The translations under genes were made by a program, and so were the position numbers. Shown in pieces: positions 11,555-22,123 of a stretch of DNA of 64,000 nt (positions are counted from its first letter, which is position 1; each line of letters opens with the position of its first letter). The notes beneath the pieces are model-generated. The model made no database searches. It saw only the letters and a list, made by a program, of their open reading frames with translations, and was not told the origin of the DNA. The DNA is from Sporodiniella umbellata (taxonomy: Eukaryota; Mucoromycota; Mucoromycetes; Mucorales; Rhizopodaceae): assembly GCA_025677835.1 (NCBI GenBank), contig JAIXMR010000007.1, positions 372,001-436,000 on the forward strand, written 5' to 3'.

Positions 11555-12338
11555 ATGGCTGACGCTGTTGAACAAGGAAAAAAACAAGCTGCTTATCGTG
11601 CTGTAGACGACTATATTTTACCTGAGCACAAAGCGGTAGGGATTGGTTCTGGCTCGACAGTGGTGTATGTGGTAGAGCGTATTTTACAACGACCGGAATT
11701 ACATCACATTGTGTATGTGCCTACCTCTTTCCAGAGCAAGTTGTTGATTCTTGAAGGGGGTCTTCGGTTAGGCAGTACAGAACAACACCCAGTGATAGAC
11801 GTGACCATCGACGGTGCGGATGAAGTCGATAGCGAATTGAATGCCATCAAGGGTGGCGGTGCTTGTCAGTTTCAAGAAAAGGTGGTGGCTGAAGCCGCAC
11901 GTCAGTTTGTGATTGTGGCAGGTAAGATGCCTTTGATGAGTCGAACCGTATTGACAAGGGCCACACCCATTAGATTTCAGAAAAAAATCCAAAGAGCTCG
12001 GTACGCATTGGCTGAAAGGGGTTCCCATCGAAGTGGTCCCGATCGCCTATCAGGCTGTCATGCATCGCATTGAGCATGGTTTGTTTATGAAGCCTGTGAG
12101 TTCCGTACTCAGGATGGCCGTGAACAAGGCAGGCCCGGTCGTGACCGATAATGGCAACTTTGTCATCGATGCTCACTTTGGCCCCATTCAGGACCCCTCA
12201 CGGCTCTTGAGAGAACTTAAGCTGTTGACTGGCGTCTACGAAGTAGGCTTGTTCTGTCGTATGGCTGAAAAGGCTTACTTTGGCGAACAGGATGGCCAAG
12301 TCGCTGTCTGGACACGTCCATCCTCTCTTGCTTTATAA
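11555..12338 (+). CDS. RKI1: Ribose-5-phosphate isomerase A
   Basis: Interconverts ribose-5-phosphate and ribulose-5-phosphate in the non-oxidative pentose phosphate pathway. Exons 11555-11921 and 11974-12338 give 243 aa, normal for the family. Visible RpiA motifs are [14 protein letters not shown] (phosphate loop), [28 protein letters not shown] with the catalytic Glu/Lys region, and [14 protein letters not shown] near the C-terminus. The two halves lie in different frames, but this is a normal 52-base GT-AG intron and not a frameshift: joining at GCA G|AT restores [12 protein letters not shown]. It shares strand and close spacing (105 bases) with the MBOAT gene. Confidence 0.95.
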
Positions 12339-12469
12339 ATAAATGTTTTTTTTATTGATATAACTACAGAGTTAAAAAAAAAAAAAAAAAAAAGAGAGTA
12401 AGAGAAAAATAAGAAAAAAAAAGAGGGATATTATGAAAAAAGATGGAAGGGGGGGGGGTTTAAAGAGTC

Positions 12470-13479
12470 TTAGGCCTTTTTGGGTGCTGCCTTCTTGGAA
12501 GCCGCCTTCTTAGCAGGGGCGGTTTTTTTAGCAGGAGTAGCCTTTTTGGCAGGGGCGGCTTTTTTAGCGGGAGTGGCCTTCTTGGTAGGAGGGGCAGCCT
12601 TTTTGGCAGGAGCCTTGACATTGGCCTTTTCGGTGGTGGTCTTCTTCTTGGTAGGAGCAGCCTTTTTGGCGGGGGCGGCCTTCTTGGCAGGAGCGGCCTT
12701 TTTGACAGCGGCAGCTTTTTTAGCAGGGGCAGCCTTTTTAGCAGGAGCTGCCTTCTTGGCAGGAGCAGTCGTCGTGGTGGTCGCTGCCTTTTTGGCGGGG
12801 GCGGCCTTCTTGGTAGGAGCGGCCTTCTTGGCAGGAGCTGCCTTTTTAGCTGCTTCCTTCTTTACAACAGCCTTTTCAGCCTTGTTCAATTTCACAGTAC
12901 CAGAAAGACCTTTGGATAAAAAGTCAATACAAACACATTCATTTCTCCTGAAATTTCAATTGAAAAAAAAAAAAAAAAAAAAAAAGGAAAAAAAAATTTT
13001 TTTTTTTTTTTTTTTTTTATTATTATTACTATTACCTTTGGGAAGTTCAAAAGCACCTTTAGCATGACCTCGCTTGATAGCAGCAGCCACTTGGGTATCA
13101 AAGTGAGCACCGGGAGTCACTTTAAAGTTAGCCAAGATGTATTTCTTAAGAGCAGGTCTTGAAGAGCCCTTTCTTTCCTTTAAGGCCACAATGGCATCTA
13201 AAACAGGGTCAGTTTGAATCCTCGGTTGAGCCCAAGCCTACCTTTGATCATGGTTTCATACTATTGGTTATCGAGAGCAGAGATAGAAATAAAATAAAGA
13301 AAGCGTTAAAATACAGCTAAAAACAAAAAAAACACGCTTTTTGTGTGTGTGTGTGTGCGTGCGTGCGTGTGTGTGTGTGTGTATGTGTGTGTGATGGACA
13401 TTACAGTGGGATGTTCAGCCTTTTTGGTGGCAGTGGTGGTAGTGGTGTTAGCAGTAGTAGATTTCTTGGTAGCAGCCAT
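12470..13479 (-). CDS. Linker histone H1
   Basis: Binds linker DNA at the nucleosome and compacts chromatin. Four exons (13479-13405, 13260-13242, 13197-13036, 12909-12470) give 231 aa. After a short Thr/Lys N-tail comes the winged-helix H15 domain: HPTYETMIKDAIVALKERKG, SSRPALKKYILANFKV and AAAIKRGHAKGAFELPKG. The final ~135 residues are a Lys/Ala/Pro-rich tail of KKAAPA units, typical of H1. Exon 2 is only 19 bases. The opposite strand of the tail gives a long hydrophobic frame that is a shadow. The gene is divergent to the sugar transporter, from which it is separated by ~1.9 kb of A/T runs. Confidence 0.94.
13335..13394. repeat. (GT)n tract in H1 intron 1
   Basis: Repeated GT/GC units inside the first intron of the histone H1 gene, just downstream of its splice donor on the minus strand. 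Confidence 0.75.
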
Positions 13480-13560
13480 GATTTGCAATAAATAGAGTTT
13501 CGCTTTGTTAAAAGAAGAGAGAAGGGAAAGAAAAAAAAGAAAAAAAAAAAAAAAAAGGGG

Positions 13561-13592
<32 letters not shown>

Positions 13593-14289
13593 GTGCAAGA
13601 ATACGAGCCTTTTTATAGAGTGTCTCTCGAATTACAAAATGAACCAATCAGGCCTTGCGCTTGGTTATTCCTTTTTTTTTTTTATTTGAAAAAAAAAAAA
13701 AAATTAAAATTTTTTGTGTAAAAAAAAAAAAAATAAAAAAAAAGAAAAAAATTTGGAAAACCCAAAAAAAAAAAAGAAAAGAAAGCGCGTGTGTAGAAAG
13801 GAAAAAGAACGAATTGAACGTCAAACGCTTCTAGGCAGACAATTGAAGAATAGATTTTTCTTACTCTGCACTTCTTTGGGCAAATTCTGGTTTGATCAGC
13901 AAACGCTTCTTTATTATTGTTTTGGATTCTCCTTTTTTTTTTTTACATAAAAAAAAATTATTAAAAAGTATTTTTAAAATCAAAAAACAAAAACAGTGTT
14001 CAACACCCACTTGTTTGCCAACGATCTCTACACACTTTTTTTTTTCAGCTACGAGTGCTGTTGGCTTGCAAGAAAACGTTTACGGATTCACAGGGGAAAC
14101 GTCATTAAAAGATGATAGATGAAAAAGGAGAGGTGACGAAAAAAAAAAAAAAAAAAAAATTTGAAATTTTGAAATTTTTATTTTTAACGAAAAAAAGGTT
14201 TGCCAACTCATCTCAACAACATTCATTCTACTCGGAAATCCTTTTCCTCTTTGTTTGCTGATTCAAAAAGAAAAATATATTAAAAACAG

Positions 14290-14324
<35 letters not shown>

Positions 14325-15337
14325 CGGAAAAAAGTTGATCAAGCATAGAGAACACATGTTCATCCTAATTTTTGTTTTTTTTTTATTTTATTTTTTTTTT
14401 CGTTTTTTTTTTTAAAAAAAAATATTCAAATTTTTTTTAAAAAAAAAAAAAACCAAAAAAACTTTCCTTAAAAAAATTTTATGAAATCCTAAAAGATGAA
14501 GCCACCTTTTTGGATTCTGTAAAGAGAACGTTGAAAAAAGAAAACAAAAACCAAATTTTTACGTGAAAAACAGCTTTTTTTTTCGATTCTTGAGTTCATT
14601 TTTTTTGTTTTTTTTTGCACTGCCAGTTACCTTGAAAAAAGCAATCAAAGAAAACGTTTGTTTTTTTTTTGAAAATTTTTTTTTTTTTTTTTGTTTTTTT
14701 TTTTGTTTTTTTTTTTTGAAATTTTTTTTAAATTTTTATTTTAGAAAGCATTGAAGAGCCAGCTTGGAATAAGCACGCGTTGATTTCAAGTACCCTTTGT
14801 TCTTTTACTTTTCCTCCAAGTCTTGTAGGAAATCCTCGACTCTTTTTTTATATAATAAAAAAATCCAAAAAAAAAAAAAAAAAAAAACCCTTCCCAACAC
14901 GAAATCGATTTTTGATTTTTTTGGTTTTTTTTTTTTTTTATTAAATTTTTTTAAATTTTTATTTTTATCAAAAACGAAAAGATCAAAACCAACTTTTCCT
15001 ATATAAACCCTCTTTTTTTTTTTTTTTTTTTTTTGGTATTATTTTTCGCCATTTTCATTTCACAGTGTGATTATCAGCACCTATCTAAACGACAGACTAG
15101 GTTGAAACCATTGCTTTCTTGTTTCTCTCTTTAAGTAAGGTTTTCTGTTTTAGAACAATAAAATGTCAGCCGTCCAACCATATCCTTTGCATTTTTATTA
15201 TTTTTATTTCGGCTTGTCCTAAACCATCTACTCTCACACAACGCAATTGAATTCCTTCTAAAAAAAAAAAAACAAAACAAAACAAAAACCCTTTTTTCTT
15301 TCGTGTACATACATTAGAATTCCTTTTCAGCCTTTGA
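13480..15337. other. Extremely homopolymer-rich intergenic region
   Basis: Dozens of A and T runs of 8-25 bases, often in A-run/T-run pairs. No supported gene. An upstream ATG at 15163 opens a short frame of 18 codons (MSAVQPYPLH...) which ends before the transporter; it could be an upstream ORF or, less likely, an alternative first exon. Confidence 0.6.
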
Positions 15338-17430
15338 ATGAGGTTGCCCTATAAGATCTATTTTATATGCTGGTAAATAAGTGGTTCTCTATCTAAACAA
15401 TAACTGTCTTTTGGATGGTAGCTTTGTCTCTCTGGGTGGATTTATGGTGAATAAGGATCTCACCCTATTGAGAAGTCCAATAACCAAAAACTTTTTTATT
15501 ATTAGTATGGGTAAACGATAGAGAATTTAGATACACCTTTCAGGAGGGGCTGACAGTCTATTCTAAAAGTTATGACAGCGGCATGTTGACATCCATCCTT
15601 ATCTATCCTTCTTTTGAAAAGAAATTCCAGCTTTTTATGGATCAGCCGGCTGGATTTTCGATTGTTTCTGTTTCGTTGGCAGCTTCTTTGATTGCTTCCT
15701 TTGTAGTGTTTTTGTTATTTGTCATTTCTTTTTCTAAGTTTTGTTAGGTCTCTGGCTTTATCGCTGATCGTTTGGGTCGAAAATGGTTTTTGATGGTAGC
15801 CGCGGTCATTCATACGTTGGGTGCTGTGGTTGAGATTGCAGGTCAATCTCAGTCTACGTTTTTTGTGGGCAGGATCGTCACCGGCTTCTCGATCGGGTAA
15901 GTAAGAAGGGTTTGGGCTATGTTTTGTTATTAAAAAAAAAAAAACTTTTTGACAGCATCTTTAGTATGTTGGTTCCCCTATGTAAGTGGAGGATAGACCG
16001 CAGGACTTATTAACTTAGGATCGTCAGATCAAAGCGAACTGGCAGAATCACATCATCGAGGAAAACTGATTGCCATTTACCAGCTATTTATCACGTTGGG
16101 TTTCTGTGTGGCTTTCTGGATCGGTTACGGTACGTTTTCTATCAAAAGCGATGCTGCCTGGCGTATTCCGCTGGGTATTCAGTTGATCCCGGGTATCCTT
16201 CTGATCCTGGGTATTTACTTTATTCCCGAAAGTCCACGTTGGTTGATCTATCGCGATCAACCCCACCAAGGCCTTCAGATCTTGGCCGACTTACGCTCCC
16301 AGGGCGATACCCAGCAAGTCGAGGTCCGCATGGAATTCACCAGTATTTTGCAGGAGGTTCAGTTCGATCGTATGGCCTACCGTCATCGCTTTCTATCCCT
16401 GTTCAAAAAAGGCACCGATAACTTTCGAAAGCGTACCTTGTTGGGTCTCGGCATTCATACTTTCACTCAACTCTCGGGTATCAACGCTATCCTGTAAAGT
16501 CTTTTTTTTTTTTTTTTTTTTTTCATTTCTTTTTTGACTTCTTGTTTAGTTTCTATTTCCCTCATATACTCGAAAGCGCTGGTCTCTCGGGTGTTTATTC
16601 TGCCCTGTTGGGAAACGGGATCGGAGGTCTGGTGAACTTTATAGCCACCCTCTTGGTGGTATTCTATGTAATCTTAGAAAAGAAAGAGAATCCCCCCTTT
16701 CTAAATACGCTTTTGATAGATAGATCGTTGGGGTCGTCGTAAAATTCTTATCCTCGGTGCTCTGGGCATGGCACTCTGTATGATCACTATCACTATTGTC
16801 TCTGCCCTATTTGATCAAGACCTGATCACCACCCGTACCGAGATTCAATATCAATCCAACGTCACCAACCCTCAAGCAAGCTATTCGATCACTGTCTTGC
16901 TCTGTATCTTTATTGCTATCTTTGCCTTGAGCTGGTATAAACTTTCAATCAAAACGGCTGATACTTACTTTATAAAGGGGACCCATTGGCTGGATCTATC
17001 CTGCAGAGATTTATCCCCAGATGATCCGTGCGTATGCGATGGGGATCACCACGTCTTGTAGTTATCTCTTTTCACTCTTGATTTCTTTGGTGTCTCCCAT
17101 CATGTTTGAGAAGATTGGTTGGAAAACCTACCTCTTCTTTACCTGTATCTGTCTGACCATGACCTTCGTCGTCCATCTGTTCTATCCAGAAACAAGAGTA
17201 AACAATCACAAACAAAGCCTCTATGCCAACCCATATATATATTTTTATATACACCTTAGGCAAATTCCTTGGAAGAAATCCAATTGATCTTTAGTGGTGC
17301 CTTGGTAGACAAACGCTTGGATGTTCATCATCCAGCCACCGCCGCTGAAGCCTTGATTCAATTAGAACAAATCAAACATCAACAACAACGTGAAAGATTT
17401 TTGACTCAGAATCTTACCTCACCCGAATAG
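15338..17430 (+). CDS. MFS sugar transporter
   Basis: Proton-coupled or facilitative hexose-type transporter of the plasma membrane, 520 aa with the usual 12 helices. Eleven exons: 15338-15372, 15422-15446, 15506-15510, 15570-15702, 15748-15896, 15956-15981, 16028-16493, 16550-16667, 16720-16934, 16978-17197, 17260-17430. Family motifs: LGGFMYGYDSG in helix 1, DRLGRK in the first loop, PESPRWLI after helix 6, QLSGINAI in helix 7, DRWGRRK, GPIGWIYPAEIYP in helix 10 and PETR near the end. Exon 3 is just five bases (TATGG), and without it the conserved G-Y-D motif is lost. Start ATG at 15338 gives a cytosolic N-terminus of four residues before helix 1. Specific sugar cannot be told. Confidence 0.88.
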
Positions 17431-17475
17431 AATAAATTATTTTAAGCCAATCATCAAAAGACAACCGATAGCTAT

Positions 17476-17480
17476 CTATT

Positions 17481-17518
<38 letters not shown>
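17476..17518. repeat. Poly-T run before FKBP gene
   Basis: About 40 consecutive T just upstream of the FKBP start, within the short spacer after the transporter. Confidence 0.85.
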
Positions 17519-17538
17519 GTATTTTTCTTTCTCGTCCA

Positions 17539-18355
17539 ATGCGTTTTGGTTTATTGGCTGTTTTAGGCGCACTGGTGTCTGTCTCTGCACTAAGAGAACC
17601 TCCTACTGAACTTCAAATAGGTAAACAAGAAACACCACCGTATAGGTTGATAACACTCTCCACCTTAGGCGTCAAAAAGAGAATTCCTGTTAATGAATGT
17701 TCTCAACGTTCCCATGAAGGGTATATATACATATATATATATATATACACACAGTCAAAAGCTGACTTGTTGGGTAAAAAGAGATACACTCTCGATGCAT
17801 TATACCGGTACCTTGTTCGATACCGGCAAAAAGTTTGATAGTAGTTTGGACCGTAACGACCCTTTTGAATTTCGTCTGGGCGCAGGTCAAGTCATTCAAG
17901 GTTGGGATAAAGGCTTGATAGGGTAGGGAGAAAGTTGAGTTTGGATTTGTATCTAAATACCAAGATAGAATGTGTGTGGGTGAAAAACGTCGTTTGGTGA
18001 TTCCACCCCAGTTGGGTTATGGCGATCGTGGTGCAGGTGGAGCTATTCCAGGGGGTGCTACCTTGGTATTCGAAGTCGAATTATTGGCTATCAAGCGCTC
18101 AGACTTGAACGATCCACACATGCCACAAGTGGCTGCACAACCAATCGAGTAAACTATACCCTCTTTTATCTCTCTCTCTTATTTTACTAAAATAAACCTC
18201 CCCTTAGTTTTACCTCACCCAAGTTATTACTCTCAGCTGGTGGATTGATTGCCTTGTTGGCTGCTGTCTTTCATTTGGCCAAAAAGAGAGATAACGTTGA
18301 AACCGAGAAAAAAATCAAAGGAGAAACCAAAAAAGAAGATGAAAAGGAAAAATAA
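17539..18355 (+). CDS. FKBP-type peptidyl-prolyl isomerase, ER, membrane-anchored
   Basis: Cis-trans prolyl isomerase that should assist folding in the secretory pathway. Exons 17539-17620, 17669-17720, 17782-17922, 17969-18148 and 18208-18355 give 200 aa. A signal peptide ([17 protein letters not shown]) is followed by an FKBP2-like catalytic domain: [66 protein letters not shown]. Residues of the FK506 pocket (Y, F, D, V, I, W, Y, F) appear kept. The last exon adds a hydrophobic helix ([19 protein letters not shown]) and a charged Lys/Glu tail, so the enzyme is probably membrane-tethered with its domain in the lumen, unlike soluble FKBP2. Intron 2 is mostly (TA)n. Confidence 0.92.
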
Positions 18356-18398
18356 ACAGGGCGCGCTTTTTTTTTTTTTTTTTTTTTTTTTGTTTTTT

Positions 18399-18572
18399 TT
18401 ATTGTTTGGGTAACACCTTCTCTTTGACTTGTTCTAATACGCCTTCGTTTTCTTTGGATTTCGGTTTTTCATCGTAATCGCCAATCTTGAATAGACCTGA
18501 GGTACCTGTTTCGGTCTTCTTGGCTTGGTTTTTGTCAGAAGAAAATGGGTTTTTTAATTCGCCAACATCCAT
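18399..18572 (-). CDS. Small charged protein, unknown
   Basis: I do not recognise it. A single exon of 57 codons from ATG at 18572 (MDVGELKNPFSSDKNQ...) to the stop at 18399; an in-frame upstream ATG at 18608 would add 12 residues. The product is hydrophilic, rich in Lys and Glu, with GLFKIGDYDEKP in the middle and LEQVKEKVLPKQ at the end, and is probably disordered. It lies tail-to-tail with the FKBP gene, separated by 43 bases of mostly T run. Coding status rests on composition only. Confidence 0.4.
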   Translation of the reverse strand: MDVGELKNPFSSDKNQAKKTETGTSGLFKIGDYDEKPKSKENEGVLEQVKEKVLPKQ

Positions 18573-19067
18573 AGTGAGAAAATTGCTTTGGGTTTCAAAC
18601 AAAAACAAAAAAAAAAAGGCGCTGCTTTATATAGTTTCTCTTTTTTTGGTGAATTCATGCTTCCTACGTCACTGTCGGCTTTCATTCCGCTTTCGATACA
18701 TTGATGTCATATTTGCATCGCTTGTAAATAAGGCGTTCGTTCGAGCCAAGGGGGCCTCAGGCAGATACCTTCTTACATACCTTGGGTGCTATTGACTGCC
18801 CAAAGTATGAAATCCTTACTCTTTGGATGATGCTTGTTGGTGAAACATAAGACGATCTTTCTTTCAACGGAAATATCAGCTGATTGTCAATACAATATCT
18901 TTTAATAACAACAGTCAACGGCTATTAGGAAAATAAGATCCCCCAAAAAAAAAAAAAAAAAGAGGCTTTTTTTTGTATGTGTGTGTACGTGTATATATAT
19001 ATATATATTCTTTTAAAGAGAAGGGTGTGTGTGTGTGTGTGGGTTTGAAAGAGATCCTTTTGGACAG
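18573..19067. other. Spacer with (TA)n and (GT)n tracts
   Basis: No gene seen. Contains an A run at 18943-18961, (TA)n near 18993-19007 and (GT)n near 19026-19042, the last directly after the GDT1 stop codon on the minus strand. Confidence 0.5.
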
Positions 19068-20115
19068 TTACAAGTAGTGATAAGCATTGGCACCGTAAAA
19101 GAAACCAAAGACGATAAAAAGAATAGCTCCAGCAAAAGTAACTAGGGAGTGTTTATATCAATAAGAAACATACACCTTGAAAAAGTCTTTACCTGTTCTC
19201 ACTGATATTTTGGTGGCCAACATCCGACCGCCAATGACAGCTACTGCTGTACATAAAGCATGGCCAATCACTACACCTGCAGTGACATAGTATACATTCT
19301 ATAATAAAAGGTAAGCGGTTTGTTTTGATATGTGTATGCTTACGTTGGCAGCAGCCAAGGCGATGGTCGAAATTTGAGAGCGATCACCCCATTCACCTAA
19401 AAAGGTCAAGACAAAGGTTTGAACAAAGACAGGTGAAAAGACAAGCTGCATCAAGTTCATCAGGCCTTCTTTGGCTTGCTCCTTTTGATTCCCCTGAACA
19501 GCCGAAGTGGCTTCAAGACCACCTACTTCAAGTTCTTCTAATTTATGGGCCTGTTCACGATCCTCTACTGTCTTGAGCTCCTCTTCCACCTCTGCCATTT
19601 CCTCATTCTCTGCGCCTTGTTCCATCTGATAGGCTTCATACAACATGCGGAATCCAAAACAGAAAAACAGGATCGACGCACATACATCCGTATATCGCTT
19701 AGGAATCAGGTTAGGCACCACATGACCTAAAAAGGCAGACAGTGCAGACATGATGGCAAGTGAAGAAAATGCGGCTGAAAAAACAATCACTCGGGAATGC
19801 TTCATGGCCATAATGGCTGCAATCAAAAAGGTCTTGTCACCAATTTCAGAAACAATAATCATCAATAACGAAATCACAAACGACTTTTCAAGTTGGATCG
19901 TCTTTTCCTCTTCAGAATCTAACAAAACCGTGACATCTTCCGTATGGGTAGGAAGATCGGCATCGACCAACTATAAGAGCTGTTCATTAGACCTCTTTTT
20001 TTTTTTTCATCTAAAAAAAAAAATGCATCTGTACTTGTTCAACTGGATTATCAAACTGGGCTTGGACAAAAGCAAGTAAACAAAAAAACAAAATCCATTT
20101 CTGTAGTCTATTCAT
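19068..20115 (-). CDS. GDT1: GDT1/TMEM165 (UPF0016) Ca2+/Mn2+ transporter
   Basis: Golgi cation/proton exchanger that supplies Mn2+ for glycosylation and removes Ca2+. Four exons (20115-20035, 19970-19344, 19298-19193, 19141-19068) give 295 aa. A signal sequence (MNRLQKWILFFCLLAFVQAQ) is followed by a short acidic luminal stretch and two three-helix repeats, each with the family motif: EIGDKTF in the first and EWGDRSQ in the second. The cytosolic loop between them is acidic and rich in Glu, as usual for fungal Gdt1. Start chosen because the ATG at 20115 opens an ideal signal peptide; the longer exon 2 lacks an ATG at its beginning. Confidence 0.93.
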
Positions 20116-20141
20116 TCTCTTCTTTAGGTATTTTTTCAAGC

Positions 20142-20142
<1 letters not shown>

Positions 20143-20181
<39 letters not shown>
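20143..20181. repeat. Poly-A run of about 39
   Basis: Uninterrupted A run in the spacer between the GDT1 start and the end of the CCHC gene, with a second A run at about 20249-20271. Confidence 0.85.
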
Positions 20182-20183
<2 letters not shown>

Positions 20184-20343
20184 TTATTATTATTCTTTAA
20201 TGAAACAACGGTAAAAGAAAAGAAGAAGGAGAATGGCAAAATCGGGTAAAAAAAAAAAAAAAAAAAAAAAAAGAAAAAAATTTGGCTTATAGAAAATGGA
20301 AACTCCGCCAAGAACGAACAAAGCAAGATTTTATAAAAGAAGT

Positions 20344-21289
20344 CTAAGGATGATGTTTCTGTTTATCTTCTTCAGAATTAGGCTCTAAGGATTCTGCTAA
20401 CGACGCTTCAGAAAATTCAGACTCTGTTTCGGAATAAGATCTTTCTTGACGCGTACGATCGTAATCGTCATCGTCTTCTTCACTCTCCTCTTTCTCTCGG
20501 CTGGTTGTACAGTGGCGAGCAATGTGACCTGACTTTTGACAGTTGTAACAGCTCTTGATCGTTACTCGCCTTGAGTGGGTGCGCAACAGTGGAGCCTCTA
20601 CAGTACAATCGCGTGCTACATGGCCATATTTGTTGCATTGGAAACAAAGAATGTCGCTGGCCTTACAGTCTTTGGCAAAATGGTTGATACCTCCACATCG
20701 ATGACAAACAACCACCTGCTTGGGTCGTGTGTTGACTCGAGGTGGGCGTGAATAAGTACTACGCTCTCGGGGTTGTGAAGGCAGAGTGCATTCTTTGGCC
20801 ATATGGCCCTGATTCTTTGAGGTCAATAAAGAACGGCTTGCATTATCTCTTTACTTACAAACTGTTGGCAGTTGTAACACTGAGGTGGTGGACGTGTCTT
20901 GGCTTGAGCAGTTGTACATTCGCTTTGAATGTGGCCAACTAGGTAAAAGCAAAACGCGTTAAAGATCGCTTTTCTCCACAATACAAACAAAAAAATTTTT
21001 TTTTTTTTTTTGGATTTTTTTTTTTTCTAAAGGGTAGAGTCGTTTTTACCTTCGTTACAAGCAAAGCATTGAGGTGGATCAAATACTTTTTCAGAAGTAC
21101 ATTCAGAAGAAATGTGACCAGGAAGTCTACAATTATAACAGAGCTTTTCAGCTTCGGGACAATCGCCCACAAAATGTCCAGCTAAATTTAGAGTGAGAAA
21201 AAGAAAAAGTACGATTTTTTTTTTTTTTTTTACGGTCAAGCCTTTTTACCTTTGCCGCACTTGTAACAAAGTTTTCTTGAGTAGACCAT
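20344..21289 (-). CDS. CCHC zinc-knuckle protein, CNBP/GIS2-like
   Basis: Single-stranded nucleic-acid binding protein; yeast Gis2 and animal CNBP bind mRNA and affect translation. Four exons (21289-21250, 21181-21050, 20938-20859, 20808-20344) give 238 aa with seven CX2CX4HX4C knuckles: CYKCGKAGHFVGDC, CYNCRLPGHISSEC, CFACNEVGHIQSEC, CYNCQQFGHMAKEC, CHRCGGINHFAKDC, CFQCNKYGHVARDC and CYNCQKSGHIARHC. Introns fall within knuckles 1, 3 and 4; knuckle 4 only has correct spacing if the acceptor just before 20808 is used. Between knuckles 4 and 5 lies an Arg/Pro linker, and the last ~60 residues are acidic and Ser-rich. It is divergent to TFIIB with a 419-base shared upstream region. Confidence 0.92.
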
Positions 21290-21708
21290 GACAACAGTAA
21301 TAAAATATCTATAAAAAAAAAAAAAAAAAAAAAATTAAATCAGCAAATGATATATAAGCCCGAAAGAAATCACCAATAAAATCTCTGTTCTAAGCTATTT
21401 ATGCTTTTTAAACCCTTTCTCGTGATATTTTGTCCGATTTCGTAAAGTAGAACAAAGAGTCATAAATCAACTCTTAAAAGTCTTGTTTAATGATTGTTCC
21501 AAAGAGGTTTGTTTATGAATCAAATGGAAATAAACAAATTGTAATCTTGGCCGCGGCCAATTAAAAAAAAAAAAAATGGGTTTTTATCTACGTAAAAGTT
21601 GAAAAAAAAAAAAAAAAATTTTCTTTCTTTCTTGAACATTTTAGTTTCAAAGAGGCATTTTTACACCCACACACCTACACAAATACATAAATACATATTT
21701 GGCTTACA
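21290..21708. promoter_or_regulatory. Shared upstream region of GIS2-like and TFIIB genes
   Basis: A 419-base divergent intergenic segment. It holds two A runs, a CCGCGGCC palindromic patch near 21549-21558 and a TATATAAG stretch near 21350-21357 on the GIS2 side. Promoter function is inferred from the head-to-head layout only. Confidence 0.45.
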
Positions 21709-22092
21709 ATGACCTCAACCATTCCTTTTCCACTAAGAGAACCCTTGAACAAAGATGAAGGAAAACCAAAACCTTTCCAGGCTAATTTGAATATCAATTT
21801 GATGTGTCCAGACTGTAAAGTGACACCGCCTCATATTGTAGAAGAATTTGCATCGGGTGATTTAGTGTGTGGAGATTGTGGTCTTGTTCTTGGTGACCGT
21901 ATTATTGATACTCGGTCTGAATGGAGAACGTTTGCCAATGATGAAGGCGATGTAAAGTGTTTATATTTAAGCTAAAAAAAAAAAAAAAAAAAAAAAAAAT
22001 AGCTTTTTATTATTTCGTTTCATTTCATATAAACAAATTTCTTGAATGCCATACATGCATGTATGTATACATACACACATACATATATATAT

Positions 22093-22123
<31 letters not shown>

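Noticed and set aside
11555..12338. Apparent frameshift in ribose-5-phosphate isomerase
   Set aside because: A 52-base GT-AG intron (11922-11973) joins the two frames exactly at the conserved VADFRKKS segment.
12480..13067. Long plus-strand hydrophobic frame (FLAGAAFLAG repeats)
   Set aside because: It is the antisense shadow of the KKAAPA tail of histone H1.
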